A stretch of DNA of 64,000 nt from NCBI GenBank assembly GCA_900551115.1, contig URUY01000018.1, positions 10,349-74,348 on the forward strand, written 5' to 3'. Position numbers and translations under genes: made by a program. Every line of letters begins with the position of its first letter. The stretch's first letter is position 1. The DNA is from an uncultured Lachnospiraceae bacterium. Its GTDB lineage: Bacteria; Bacillota; Clostridia; Lachnospirales; Lachnospiraceae. Shown here one piece after another: positions 1-9,214 of this stretch. The notes beneath the pieces are model-generated. The model did no database searches. It was not told the DNA's origin and worked only from the letters and a program-made list of their open reading frames with translations.

Positions 1-441
1 CTTCATTTCCGTATCTTTTATCTTTACTAAATGTGTATCCATATCAAGCTCAATTTCTTCAAAAGTCAGGATTTCCGACTTGCCGAGAGTATCAAAGGTG
101 CGAAGCTGTACTGCTATACGGGCTAATAGTTCCTTTGTATGAAAAGGCTTTGTTACATAGTCAACCGCACCGCCGAGCAACAAATCAACCTTATTATCTA
201 TATCCGCCTTTGCACTCATAACGATTACAGGTATGCCCTTAATGTGTGGCAATACTTCTTCGCCGCTTAGCCCCGGCAGCATTAAATCAAGAAGCACAAG
301 GTCCGGCTTTGTTTGAGAAAGCACAAGTACGGCTTCTGTACCGGAGTACGCACGAAAAACGCCATAGCCCTCATTAGTAAGCATTTCATCAAGCACATTT
401 CCAATATGCAAATCATCATCTATAATCAGTATGTTTTTCAA
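1..441 (-). CDS. OmpR/PhoB-type response regulator, 5' part only (runs off the left edge)
   Basis: The reverse strand reads from a TTG codon at 441 to base 1 without a stop, giving 147 residues of a two-component response regulator. The receiver domain is clear: an acidic pocket after ILIIDDD, the phospho-acceptor Asp in VLLDLMLPG, a Ser/Thr position in IVMSAK and the conserved Lys in YVTKPF. After about residue 120 the sequence (FEEIELDMDTHLVKI) matches the start of a winged-helix DNA-binding domain of the OmpR/PhoB class, which is cut by the window edge. The TTG start is chosen because a GGAGA motif lies about 10 bases upstream and an in-frame stop lies just before it. A partner sensor kinase is not visible. 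Confidence 0.85.
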   Translation of the reverse strand, partial: MKNILIIDDDLHIGNVLDEMLTNEGYGVFRAYSGTEAVLVLSQTKPDLVLLDLMLPGLSGEEVLPHIKGIPVIVMSAKADIDNKVDLLLGGAVDYVTKPFHTKELLARIAVQLRTFDTLGKSEILTFEEIELDMDTHLVKIKDTEMK

Positions 442-507
442 TATAAAGCATCTCCATTCTTACATAAACAGGCTTTTATACCGTAGCCGTTTGAACGTAC
501 AGCATCA

Positions 508-1113
508 TCATTTTGTTAAAACATGCCTGCAATATTTTATGCTGCCGCACTTAGGACATTTCAGTTTTCTCTTTGTAATCGTATGGGGCCCCATTATATA
601 TTCCCTCATGTCCGGAACAAAGCGTTCTTTACATGCAGGGCACTCGAAAGCTCCTGCATCCCTGTCAAGGATACATGCTATAATAATGCCCATAACCAAT
701 ACACAGCTTCCGATTCCAATCAGAACAAACCGAAGCCAGATTCCGGCATCAATCATACCTGCCAATACAAATAACGGAACTGCCGCAATAATAACCAATG
801 CGGCAACCATTGCTGATAAAATTATTTTCTTTTTGCTTTCCTGCGCTTCTTTTACTAAATTCACCATATTTTCCTCCGCTTTCTTTTTGTAATCCGCTTC
901 TTGTAATCTTTCACCTGACAATAATTCATTAACTGTAATTTCCAGTTCCTTACAAAGCGGTAACAACAATGAAATTTCGGGGAACCCATTTCCGCGTTCC
1001 CACTTCGATATTGTTTTGTCACTGATACCAAGCTTGTCTGCCAACTCCCGTTGTGTAAATTCTTTGCTTTTTCTTTCTTCAGCAATAAATTTACCAATTT
1101 TCAATTGGTCCAT
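508..1113 (-). CDS. XRE-family HTH regulator with membrane segments and C-terminal zinc ribbon
   Basis: This 201-residue protein begins with a classic Cro/C1-type helix-turn-helix (residues 5-60; FTQRELADKLGISDKTISKWERG). Two hydrophobic segments follow (about residues 95-118 and 126-148), then a cytoplasmic zinc-ribbon-like tail with CPAC and CPKC pairs (about residues 158-190). A membrane-tethered regulator is the likely reading. The signal sensed cannot be told from the sequence. An AGGAGG-like site (GGAAGGAGG) precedes the ATG. The gene points away from the PurF-like gene and toward the response regulator, so it could be co-transcribed with the latter. Inverted TGCG/CGCA motifs lie just upstream and could be its own operator, which is only a guess. 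Confidence 0.8.
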   Translation of the reverse strand: MDQLKIGKFIAEERKSKEFTQRELADKLGISDKTISKWERGNGFPEISLLLPLCKELEITVNELLSGERLQEADYKKKAEENMVNLVKEAQESKKKIILSAMVAALVIIAAVPLFVLAGMIDAGIWLRFVLIGIGSCVLVMGIIIACILDRDAGAFECPACKERFVPDMREYIMGPHTITKRKLKCPKCGSIKYCRHVLTK

Positions 1114-1341
1114 ATGTTTTCCTCCTTCCTGATATCATTTTATGCGATACGCAGGCATCTTTACACCCACGCACCGTAGAATATGGTGAATTTAAGCAGT
1201 TCTGCGTTCCGTAGAATAACCCTCGGATATTTTCCTTCGGATTATAATCGCATTATCACTGTACCATATATCGCATGCATTTTCTATGCAATTATATCAG
1301 TAAAAATCATCAGAAAAAATATTATTCGTAAGATTTGCATC
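1114..1341. other. Divergent intergenic region
   Basis: AT-rich spacer between the HTH regulator and the PurF-like gene. It contains several TGCG...CGCA type inverted motifs (around 1143-1155 and 1275-1292) that may be regulator sites. I see no coding sequence or structured RNA here. Confidence 0.4.
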
Positions 1342-1370
1342 TTGAGAAGTTTTACAAAACACGTTATGAT
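1342..1370 (+). promoter_or_regulatory. Sigma-70-type promoter of the PurF-like gene
   Basis: TTGAGA (1342-1347) and TATGAT (1365-1370) are separated by exactly 17 bases. Transcription would start near 1377 and give a leader of about 70 bases. The leader contains a small hairpin, GTCGGC-TTAT-GCCGGC (1388-1403), before the ribosome site GAGG and the ATG at 1448. Confidence 0.55.
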
Positions 1371-1447
1371 AGTAAGGTGGTTTTAATGTCGGCTTATGCC
1401 GGCTTTCCTATTTACCTAAATAACAATATTCATAGCGAGGTTAAATA

Positions 1448-2854
1448 ATGGGTGGATTTTTTGGCGTAGCATCAGAACAGGATTGTGTTTTTGATTTATT
1501 TTTCGGAATTGATTATCATTCCCATTTGGGAACCAGACGCGGCGGTATGGCCGTATACGGAGAAGGCGGTTTTAATCGTTCCATTCACAATATAGAAAAC
1601 GCTCCTTTCCGTACCAAATTTGATAAGGACGTACAGGAAATGAAAGGCAATCTGGGTATTGGCTGTATTTCCGATTATGAGCCTCAGCCCCTGATTGTAC
1701 GCTCCCATCACGGCACCTATGCCCTTACAACGGTAAGTAAAATCAACAATGTAGCCCAGCTTACCCAAACGCTCTTTAACAGCGGACACTCGCATTTTTT
1801 GGAAATGAGCGGCGGCGATATCAACGCCACTGAATTAGTAGCTTCCCTTATTAATCAGAAGGAAAACCTGATTGACGGTATCAGTTATGCACTGGAGCAG
1901 GTAGACGGCTCCCTCTCCCTGCTTTTAATGAATCAGGCAGGTATCTATGCCGCCAGAGACAAACGGGGACGTACTCCTGTGGTTATCGGACACAAGGAAG
2001 GAGCTTTTTGTGCTTCCTTTGAAAATTTTGCTTATAAAAATCTGGGTTATACAGACTACAGGGAGCTTGGCCCCGGTGAAATCGTAGTCCTGACCGATAA
2101 GAGCTGTATCACACTTGCCAATCCCGGCAAGGATATGAAGGTCTGCACCTTCATGTGGGTTTATTACGGCTATCCTTCAAGCTCCTATGAAGGCATGAGT
2201 GTAGAACAGATGCGTTACAACTGCGGCGCCAAAATGGCACAAAGAGACAATGTGCATCCTGATATTGTGGCAGGCGTGCCGGATTCCGGCATTCCTCATG
2301 CCATTGGCTATGCCAACGAATCCGGCATCCCTTTTTCCAGGCCCTTTATCAAATATACCCCGACCTGGCCCCGCTCCTTTATGCCCACCATGCAGAGTCA
2401 GCGTAACCTGATTGCAAAAATGAAGCTGCTTGCCATAGAAGAACTGATTCGGGATAAGAGCCTTCTGTTAATAGACGATTCCATCGTAAGAGGTACTCAG
2501 CTTAGAGAAACCACCGAATTTTTGTACCAAAGCGGGGCAAAAGAAGTACACATCAGGCCTGCATGCCCGCCTCTTCTCTATGGCTGTAAGTATTTAAACT
2601 TTTCCCGCTCTTCTTCCGAAATGGATTTGATTACACGCCGTGTCATTTCCAGACTGGAAGACGGAAACGTGACCGATGAGGTTTTACAGGAATACGCCGA
2701 CCCGGAATCCGAGAAATATGAACGCATGGTAGAAGAAATCCGCAAGGAACTTAATTTTACCTCCCTGCGTTTTAACAGACTGGATGACATGTTAGATGCC
2801 GTGGGCATTGACAAATGCAAGCTCTGTACCTATTGCTGGAACGGAAAAGAATAA
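1448..2854 (+). CDS. PurF-like phosphoribosyltransferase lacking the glutaminase cysteine
   Basis: This 468-residue protein has the two-domain layout of amidophosphoribosyltransferase: an N-terminal Ntn-type glutaminase fold (about 1-230) and a C-terminal type I PRTase domain. The PRPP-binding loop LLIDDSIVRGTQL (about residue 340) is intact, and the C-terminus keeps a cysteine cluster (CKLCTYCW) resembling the Fe-S ligands of clostridial/Bacillus PurF. The protein begins MGGFFG instead of MC: the nucleophilic Cys1 is Gly. The usual GHxRYST and HNGN motifs are also absent (GIGCISDYEP and TTVSKINN stand there). The start is secure (GAGG eight bases upstream). I infer a paralogue that cannot use glutamine and either uses ammonia or does something else. 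No other pur gene is nearby. Confidence 0.85.
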   Translation: MGGFFGVASEQDCVFDLFFGIDYHSHLGTRRGGMAVYGEGGFNRSIHNIENAPFRTKFDKDVQEMKGNLGIGCISDYEPQPLIVRSHHGTYALTTVSKINNVAQLTQTLFNSGHSHFLEMSGGDINATELVASLINQKENLIDGISYALEQVDGSLSLLLMNQAGIYAARDKRGRTPVVIGHKEGAFCASFENFAYKNLGYTDYRELGPGEIVVLTDKSCITLANPGKDMKVCTFMWVYYGYPSSSYEGMSVEQMRYNCGAKMAQRDNVHPDIVAGVPDSGIPHAIGYANESGIPFSRPFIKYTPTWPRSFMPTMQSQRNLIAKMKLLAIEELIRDKSLLLIDDSIVRGTQLRETTEFLYQSGAKEVHIRPACPPLLYGCKYLNFSRSSSEMDLITRRVISRLEDGNVTDEVLQEYADPESEKYERMVEEIRKELNFTSLRFNRLDDMLDAVGIDKCKLCTYCWNGKE

Positions 2855-2872
2855 CTTGATAAACGTACACGA

Positions 2873-2897
2873 AAGGCAGGCTAAAACAGCCTGCCTT
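2873..2897. terminator. Bidirectional hairpin terminator
   Basis: AAGGCAGGC-TAAAACA-GCCTGCCTT is a perfect 9-bp stem between two convergent genes. It lies just after the PurF-like gene and overlaps the last codons of the DUF3810-like gene. There is no long T-tract on either side, so strength is uncertain. Confidence 0.55.
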
Positions 2898-4056
2898 CAT
2901 AATACTGCAAAAGTAACTTCACCACCCGGTTATAGCTTATCATACCATCCTCTACACCGTTTAACTTTAATGTCGTTTCCGTAAAGCTGTCAGAAACAGC
3001 ATCCACTACCTCTGTCTCTATCAGTGCCTTCTCTTCTATCCTGTCCCAGTCCGTCTGCTTCACAAATATATTGTCTGCAATTACCTGCGGCAGTATCTGC
3101 ACCTCTGCATGATAGCGCTCCAAATCTCCGCCTATGGCATCATAAAAATCATTGTCCAAATAGTACAGCACACTTAAGTAGCCGCTGTACTGAAATACAA
3201 TATCCTCCGAAGAAATGCAGGCCAAAAAGCCTATAAAATTGGCCTCATCCTCATAAATATAGCCCTTTAGGTGGGCAAGCTCATGACAGAAGGTCGATGG
3301 CTTGTTCATAATGTACATGACATCATTATAGTTAGCTTCCATAGAAAAAGGGAAATAATAGCCCTGCATATACTGCTGGCACATAAAATCCGAAAAGAAC
3401 AGCGCCTTCGGTCTTGGATAAAATCCGCTTAAGCCGCTATAGGTTTCCCCTAACGTCTGCATAGAACGTATGGCCTCTTCCTTCATATCGCCGTTATAAA
3501 GAATATCTCCGTTTTCATCCCGCTCCATCTGGCCGGACAACGTGTTGCACCTTTCCACTACAAAATTCCGAACTGCCAGAAGCTCCGTCAGGCTGTAGTC
3601 CCTGTCTGTCTTTCCAAAATATTTTTCGTTAAAGGTGGAACCGTGGTATAAGATGGTACAATTTAATGTCATGACAAGACCTGTACACAGAACCATCCAG
3701 GCATACACCCGATAGAATTTACCGGCCCCCGTTACCAGTCTCTTTTTCTGCCGCATTCGGCTGTCCGGTATCAGCATACATACAAGAAGCACCATGCCTA
3801 AAATAAGCGCCGCTGCCGTGACAATCACTCCTGCGCACAGCATGATCTCTCCTACCGAAAAAGGAAACAGCCCGGTAAACCTGCCATATGTATGAATCCA
3901 AACAGGAAAAATACGGCTAATGTACCAGTCGCAAAAGGCCGGCGAACTCCACGCTGCTAAATTAAGCAGCAGTATCACTGCCAATATTCCCAAATATACC
4001 TTCTGCCTTATCGTTATCCTATGCTTTTTCACCTTATACGCCTGCCTCTTTTGCAA
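2881..4056 (-). CDS. DUF3810-like membrane protein with HExxH-type motif
   Basis: The 391-residue protein starts with a basic stretch and three predicted membrane helices (about 18-40, 65-95, 115-135), then a large extracytoplasmic region. That region contains FCHELAHLKGYIYEDEANF (about residue 257), a zinc-metallopeptidase-like HELAH with a downstream Glu. This layout matches the DUF3810 family as I know it, in which peptidase activity is suspected but not proven. It is followed on the same strand, across 10 bases, by nothing else; upstream lies the MATE gene whose stop is only 10 bases from this start, so the two are probably co-transcribed. The substrate is unknown. Confidence 0.75.
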   Translation of the reverse strand: MQKRQAYKVKKHRITIRQKVYLGILAVILLLNLAAWSSPAFCDWYISRIFPVWIHTYGRFTGLFPFSVGEIMLCAGVIVTAAALILGMVLLVCMLIPDSRMRQKKRLVTGAGKFYRVYAWMVLCTGLVMTLNCTILYHGSTFNEKYFGKTDRDYSLTELLAVRNFVVERCNTLSGQMERDENGDILYNGDMKEEAIRSMQTLGETYSGLSGFYPRPKALFFSDFMCQQYMQGYYFPFSMEANYNDVMYIMNKPSTFCHELAHLKGYIYEDEANFIGFLACISSEDIVFQYSGYLSVLYYLDNDFYDAIGGDLERYHAEVQILPQVIADNIFVKQTDWDRIEEKALIETEVVDAVSDSFTETTLKLNGVEDGMISYNRVVKLLLQYYEGRLF

Positions 4057-4066
4057 ATTCTGTTTT

Positions 4067-5503
4067 TTATATCATTTCTGTTCTGTTCGTTTCCCCTGCC
4101 GTTTTTCCTGCCGTTTCCCCAGTCTTTTCCACAGCTTCTATCTTAATCCGGCTCTTTTTCCACAGCCCTGTAAAATACAGTACCAGCAGAATAGATGCTG
4201 AGATGCCGTTGCTGACCACTACCGAGTACCATACGCTTTCCACTCCCATATGCAGTACCCGCTGACAGAAAAACAGTGTTAAAAAACGGAATACCCATAG
4301 TCTTGTGGCATCCACCGCCATAGTGACCTCCGTGTGCCCTGTTCCCTGAAACAGCCCTGCCGTTGAATTATACACGCCGTTCGTAAAACACCAGAAGGCC
4401 ATGATACTTAAAAACTCTGCTGCCATGGCAATGACTGCACTGTCATCCGAAAAAATGCTGACTATTGCCGTAGAAATTTCCTTTCTTGATAAAATCATAC
4501 CACCGACAAACAAAAAAATCACTGATAAAAACATGGAAATTCTATACCCTGTTTCTGCCCTTTTCTGCTGTCTGGCACCCATATTCTGTCCCACAATAAT
4601 CGCTACGGCAGAACCGATACCGTTTGACGGCAGCGAAATCAGTCCGTTCACTTTATTGCCGATACCATATGCCGCCATAGCCTCCACGCCGTATACATAT
4701 ACATTTCTGCTCATCAGAAGAAACCCCAGCTGCATCGTACTGCCGCCGATTGCCGTAGGAAGCCCGATACTGGCAATGGATTTTAACTTTTCCTTTTCAA
4801 AACGCATATGCTTCACATCCAGGCACACCTCTTTATTGGGATTCAGCAGCAGGATAAACGCTATCACTGCGGGAACTGCCTTGGCAAACAGCGTTGCCAG
4901 CGCCGCTCCCGCAATATTCAAATCCAGCACCACCATCAAAAGCGGGTCAAATACCATATTTAGGGAAATTCCCAGCAGATTAAGAAGCATGGGCTTCACC
5001 GTATTGCCCTGCGCCTGATTGACTGCCTGAAAGATATTTACCATAAACAAAAAGGGCATATCCAAAATCACAATTCTGAGATAAGTAATGCCGTATCTAT
5101 AGGTAAGCCCTTCTGCCCCCAGCCATCCTACTATCCCCGGCGTCAGCAAAAAACAGGCCAAGGCGCATACAAGCGCAAAGAGCATTGCACAGGCAAATAT
5201 CTGATTTGCCATTGATTTTGCTTCTTTTTCCTGTTTTGCACCGATATATTGGGCAATCAGAACGGAACCTGCCACCGTAATGCCGGAACCAAAATTAATC
5301 ACTATGTTCTGCACCGGCGTTACCAGATTAATAGCCGCAAGCTGTTCCTTGCCAATCTGCCCCAGCCAATAGGTATCCGTCAGATTGTACATGGTCTGCA
5401 AAAAGCTGTTTATAACAACAGGAACCGCCAAAGACATAATTGCCTTTAGCATGTTCCCGTTTAATATCAATTCTCTGTTTATTTTTCTGTTTGCTGTTTT
5501 CAT
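4067..5503 (-). CDS. MATE-family multidrug/metabolite efflux transporter
   Basis: A 478-residue polytopic membrane protein with about twelve hydrophobic segments arranged as two similar halves. The N-terminus (MSLAVPVVINSFLQTMYNLTD followed by WLG) and the repeat around residue 250 (IGLPTAIGGSTMQLG) are typical of MATE exporters, which use Na+ or H+ gradients to expel drugs or metabolites. The ribosome site AAGGG lies six bases before the ATG. The length is normal for the family. The C-terminus carries a hydrophilic Lys/Thr/Glu-rich tail of about 25 residues. The substrate cannot be inferred. It lies directly upstream of the DUF3810-like gene. Confidence 0.9.
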   Translation of the reverse strand: MKTANRKINRELILNGNMLKAIMSLAVPVVINSFLQTMYNLTDTYWLGQIGKEQLAAINLVTPVQNIVINFGSGITVAGSVLIAQYIGAKQEKEAKSMANQIFACAMLFALVCALACFLLTPGIVGWLGAEGLTYRYGITYLRIVILDMPFLFMVNIFQAVNQAQGNTVKPMLLNLLGISLNMVFDPLLMVVLDLNIAGAALATLFAKAVPAVIAFILLLNPNKEVCLDVKHMRFEKEKLKSIASIGLPTAIGGSTMQLGFLLMSRNVYVYGVEAMAAYGIGNKVNGLISLPSNGIGSAVAIIVGQNMGARQQKRAETGYRISMFLSVIFLFVGGMILSRKEISTAIVSIFSDDSAVIAMAAEFLSIMAFWCFTNGVYNSTAGLFQGTGHTEVTMAVDATRLWVFRFLTLFFCQRVLHMGVESVWYSVVVSNGISASILLVLYFTGLWKKSRIKIEAVEKTGETAGKTAGETNRTEMI

Positions 5504-5683
5504 ACTGACCCTTTCGTTCAGCCCGCTTTCTTATACAGACTGTTTACAAAGCCTATGTTACAGCAAAATCACAGTATTTTCCGCGATATATTTAAGAATA
5601 TAACGCAAAATCACTTCTTTTTTATTTTTATCCGTTCTATTTCCAGTGCATGACCTTTGCATCATGGTTTTACATTTACAGCA

Positions 5684-7972
5684 TCACATCATGATTCGGC
5701 AGTACAGATATCCCAGACGGCTGCGTCTTTTCAGCTCCTGTTCCAAATACTCTCTATCCTTTTGTACCTCGCAAAGCATAAACTCATCCACGGCTTTATC
5801 CCCATACAGAACTTCCTCATACCAATGCAGAAAACGCAGTTTTTTACTTTCTTCTCCTGTCATGACCACACCGGCACGCTGCTCCAATTCAGCCAGAGTC
5901 TCCCATGGCTTACGCCGGCAGCCCAGCAACGCCAAAAGCTGCAGATTCCTTTGCAGCTCCGCCTGAAAAAGTCTGTCCATGCTCCATGCTCTGCGGCGTA
6001 TCCTCCGTATGCTTTTGTCTGATATAATAAACACTGTTAAAAGCAGAAATACTAACAATATGGTATATCCTGCAATTTTCCAGCCCCGATCTGCCTCCTC
6101 TTCTGCTTTTTCCATGGAGCTTTCCTGTTCCGGGCTGTCATTTACATCCTCCTGCTCCAAGCTCTCTTCCTCATATTCCGCAAAATCGCTTCTCCTGTAA
6201 TCCGTCATCTCCCAGGGCGTATAGCGAATACTCTCATATCCCGGTGTAGGCTCAAAAGGTATCCAGCCCACACCGTCTATATACGCCTCCGGCCATGCAT
6301 GGGCCATGCCTGTGTATACAGTCTGAGACTTTTCTCCCTCCATGGGCACGCAAAAACCCTCCACGTAACGGGCGGGAATCCCTTCTGCTCTGGCCAGCAG
6401 TACAAATGCCGTAGCGAAATAGCTGCAATAGCCCTGCCTGCTTTCCAGCAGAAAATAATCCAAAAACTGTTCCGGCGTAATTTCCTTTGGCAGATTTCCG
6501 GGTGTCAGCGTATATGTATAGTCGGCAAGCGCAGTTTCTATGGCCTTCAGCTTTTGAACGTCCGTAGCTGCTCCCTCCGTAATTTCCTCCAGATAGCTTT
6601 GCACCTCTAAAGACAGCTCACAAGGTTCTCCATAAATCTCATATACCTGCCGGCGGTGCCTTTCCAGGTCCTCCAACGTATACGGATTTTCATTGTCCTT
6701 CAGATACCCCTTCTGTACCTGCCCAAAAAGCTTGGAATCCGGCTGCCCTGTATTCTCTAAAAATTCATAAAACAGCGGATGGTCTACATTAATCTGAAAA
6801 AAGCTTACCTCATAGCCGGTTCCGTATCCCTGACTGTTTTGAAAGACAAGATTACAGCCCTCTTCCCCATACTGGGGCATTTTGCCGTCCACACCGGCAA
6901 TCTTCCAAGTCTTAAGCGGCGTAAACAAACAGCCCGTATTAAAATACTTATAGAAAAGCGTAAGCTTTGTAGTATACACATAATTTCCCCGGTTATCCAA
7001 GTCATAATTTAAAATTGCATATTCTGTCTCCAACGCATCCAGTATTCGGTCATCCTCTATCTCCAGACCGGTATGATACCACTCCGTTCCCGTAAAGGTA
7101 TCATATATTTTTCCTACCAGATACACATTGGTTTTCAGGTTTTTTTGCCCCTGCAGCTCTATAACAGGCTTATTGTCCGCGATAAGTCCTCCAAAAAGCC
7201 TTCCGTCCTCCGAGAAACCGGTTTTTGCTCCGGCAAAATCTTCCTGTTTTCCCCGTCCCCAATTCTGCACAACACACAGGTAGGTTTCCTTCAGGCTGCT
7301 GCATATCTCCTTTACAAACTTCCAGTCATAAGGCTGCCCGGGCGCAGGCATAACCGCCATAAGCAGCATATACAGACACAAAAACGGCAAAATCCATGCC
7401 ATATACTGCCGCTCTTTTCCGCTTTTCTTTTTATTCCAGCCGGCCTGCGTCCATGCCACATAAACCATTGCCACATAACCGAAAATACCTACGACACACA
7501 GATGACCGAGTTTTCTGTCGCCGAACAAATCCCAAAGCAAACAGAAAAGCATTGCTCCGGCTGCTATCCTTTCCAGCCAGGCCACTCTCCTTGCTGCCAG
7601 CTCAAAACAAAAACAGCCTGCTGACAGAATAAACACTTGTATAAGAGGATATAGCTTTGCACCGGACGCATCCTTTGCGGGCGTTCCCAGCAGCCACGCA
7701 AAAAAGCCCGCCGCAAAGTCCATTATCTCTGCCGGCCCTATAACTGCCACTGCAATCAGCAGACAGCCTGCTGCTGACACGCCTGTCAGTAGCCGCCCCC
7801 GCAGCTTCATTGTACAGAAAGCGGACAATCCTGCGATTGTCACCACTCCCGCTGCCGCATAATATACTTTAAAAGAACCGGTGCCTGTCACCTTTCCGAA
7901 ACCGATTAAAAGAATCATTACCAGCAGCAGGCTGCTTATTGTTTGATACAGATGCTTCCCAAGGATTTTCAT
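5684..7972 (-). CDS. Membrane-bound transglutaminase-like protein (TgpA type)
   Basis: This 762-residue protein has an N-terminal block of about six membrane helices (1-210), an extracytoplasmic transglutaminase core (about 440-580), one more helix (about 640-660) and a cytoplasmic DUF4129-like tail. Catalytic residues are visible: Cys in RQGYCSYFATAF, His in GMAHAWPEAYIDG and the acidic position in WIPFEPTPG. The domain order matches TgpA-type proteins that accompany MoxR and DUF58 proteins. Its start overlaps the stop of the DUF58 gene by one base (TAATG), so translation is coupled. It probably modifies or cleaves peptide bonds at the cell surface in partnership with the two upstream gene products; the substrate is unknown. 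Confidence 0.9.
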   Translation of the reverse strand: MKILGKHLYQTISSLLLVMILLIGFGKVTGTGSFKVYYAAAGVVTIAGLSAFCTMKLRGRLLTGVSAAGCLLIAVAVIGPAEIMDFAAGFFAWLLGTPAKDASGAKLYPLIQVFILSAGCFCFELAARRVAWLERIAAGAMLFCLLWDLFGDRKLGHLCVVGIFGYVAMVYVAWTQAGWNKKKSGKERQYMAWILPFLCLYMLLMAVMPAPGQPYDWKFVKEICSSLKETYLCVVQNWGRGKQEDFAGAKTGFSEDGRLFGGLIADNKPVIELQGQKNLKTNVYLVGKIYDTFTGTEWYHTGLEIEDDRILDALETEYAILNYDLDNRGNYVYTTKLTLFYKYFNTGCLFTPLKTWKIAGVDGKMPQYGEEGCNLVFQNSQGYGTGYEVSFFQINVDHPLFYEFLENTGQPDSKLFGQVQKGYLKDNENPYTLEDLERHRRQVYEIYGEPCELSLEVQSYLEEITEGAATDVQKLKAIETALADYTYTLTPGNLPKEITPEQFLDYFLLESRQGYCSYFATAFVLLARAEGIPARYVEGFCVPMEGEKSQTVYTGMAHAWPEAYIDGVGWIPFEPTPGYESIRYTPWEMTDYRRSDFAEYEEESLEQEDVNDSPEQESSMEKAEEEADRGWKIAGYTILLVFLLLTVFIISDKSIRRIRRRAWSMDRLFQAELQRNLQLLALLGCRRKPWETLAELEQRAGVVMTGEESKKLRFLHWYEEVLYGDKAVDEFMLCEVQKDREYLEQELKRRSRLGYLYCRIMM

Positions 7973-9141
7973 TACAATACTCCTTCCAGTTCCGCCTGTA
8001 CAGGAATGACAATAATCTTCTTTCTTTCCGTATTCTGTCTGACATAGTTTTCCAAATTTTCCTCTGTAACAACATATAAAACCACATTGGTGCCGCCCAG
8101 AGAAAGCTTTTCCGCCATATATAAAATTTCTTCGTTTATCTCATGGAGAATACCGACCACTAACCCGGACTGCAGAAAAATGCCCTGTTCGTATATACCC
8201 TGCAGCGTCTGCAAAAAGCTCTCCTCCCAGTCAAAAATAACCCCTGACATCTGCGCATAGAATCCCTCAAAGCTTTTTAAATTTGTAATGCGGCTGGTTT
8301 TTATGCCTCTCTGCCCATAATAAACATGGGCAGCCATATTTCGCTTTGCAAAAAACATACCCAGCGCCAGCAATGCCTCCAGCATTTTACTTTCCAGGGG
8401 CAGATATTCTTCTGTTTTCCTGCTGCATCTCTTTGTATCAAGCAAAAGGATGATTCCCTGCTGTTCTTCTCCAATCTCATTTCTGACCATAAGCTGTCCG
8501 GCCCTTGCACTCGCCTTCCAGTGTATTCGTTTGAGGCTGTCACCGGCTGTATAATCCCTCACTACAACATCCGGCAGCTTTTTGTCTGTCATCGCCTCCT
8601 TCTGCCGGCCTGCACTTATATAGGACATTCCCACAAGCTCGTTTACCTCCACCAGCTTGGGATACACAATGGCTTTGATGGTGCCCGGCATACGGTAACG
8701 GAGCCGAAAAATACGAAAAAAATCGGTTACGATAACCTCTTTTACTCCAACCTCGTATTCTCCCCGATACCTGCAGATAATCCTCGTGTCATAACGGAAT
8801 TCATCCCCGGGAAGCAGCTCATACTCCGTATTCTCCGCCACATTCTCTACATAAGAAAAACCGGGGAACATACGCACACTGATGCTTGCAAAACCAAAAT
8901 AATCCTCGTTTCGCAATACAAAATAATAGGGCATCGGCTGCCCGCATACCATGTTCCTCGATGCTGTTTCCTGATAAATTTTGAATCGAAAATAGACACA
9001 GGTCAAATAGACGGCGGAAACTGCAGGAAGCATCAGCAACGCAAAAAAGAAGCCGTAGCTGACCGCTCCTCCGTAAAAACTGATTCCTGCCAAAGACAAT
9101 ATCAAAAGTCCCAGCCAAACCCCTTTGCGTACCCCCATCAC
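7972..9141 (-). CDS. DUF58 domain protein
   Basis: The 389-residue protein has two N-terminal membrane helices (about 8-50), a beta-rich middle region and the conserved DUF58 signature VVRDYTAGDSLKRIHWKASARAG (about residues 190-212; the core is DYTAGDSLKRIHWKASA). The second half resembles a von Willebrand A-like fold. Proteins of this family always travel with MoxR AAA ATPases and often with membrane transglutaminases, as here. The gene is second in a three-gene operon: 73 bases after moxR-like, overlapping the transglutaminase start. The precise role is not established; cell-envelope protein assembly is the usual suggestion. Confidence 0.9.
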   Translation of the reverse strand: MMGVRKGVWLGLLILSLAGISFYGGAVSYGFFFALLMLPAVSAVYLTCVYFRFKIYQETASRNMVCGQPMPYYFVLRNEDYFGFASISVRMFPGFSYVENVAENTEYELLPGDEFRYDTRIICRYRGEYEVGVKEVIVTDFFRIFRLRYRMPGTIKAIVYPKLVEVNELVGMSYISAGRQKEAMTDKKLPDVVVRDYTAGDSLKRIHWKASARAGQLMVRNEIGEEQQGIILLLDTKRCSRKTEEYLPLESKMLEALLALGMFFAKRNMAAHVYYGQRGIKTSRITNLKSFEGFYAQMSGVIFDWEESFLQTLQGIYEQGIFLQSGLVVGILHEINEEILYMAEKLSLGGTNVVLYVVTEENLENYVRQNTERKKIIVIPVQAELEGVL

Positions 9142-9214
9142 CTGCTCCTATCTGCCTGCTTTTGCATGCCTGTCAAACTCTGCCCTTTCTTTCCCCAATC
9201 CCCTAAACGGCGTC

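Noticed and set aside
431..892. 153-codon plus-strand frame at the left end
   Set aside because: It is antisense to the clearly real HTH/zinc-ribbon gene, has no ribosome site and a composition unlike protein.
1388..1403. Leader hairpin of the PurF-like gene as a riboswitch or attenuator
   Set aside because: It is only a 6-bp stem with a 4-base loop and no T-run or known aptamer motif.
4401..5018. 205-codon plus-strand frame
   Set aside because: It is antisense to the MATE gene, whose family motifs are unambiguous.
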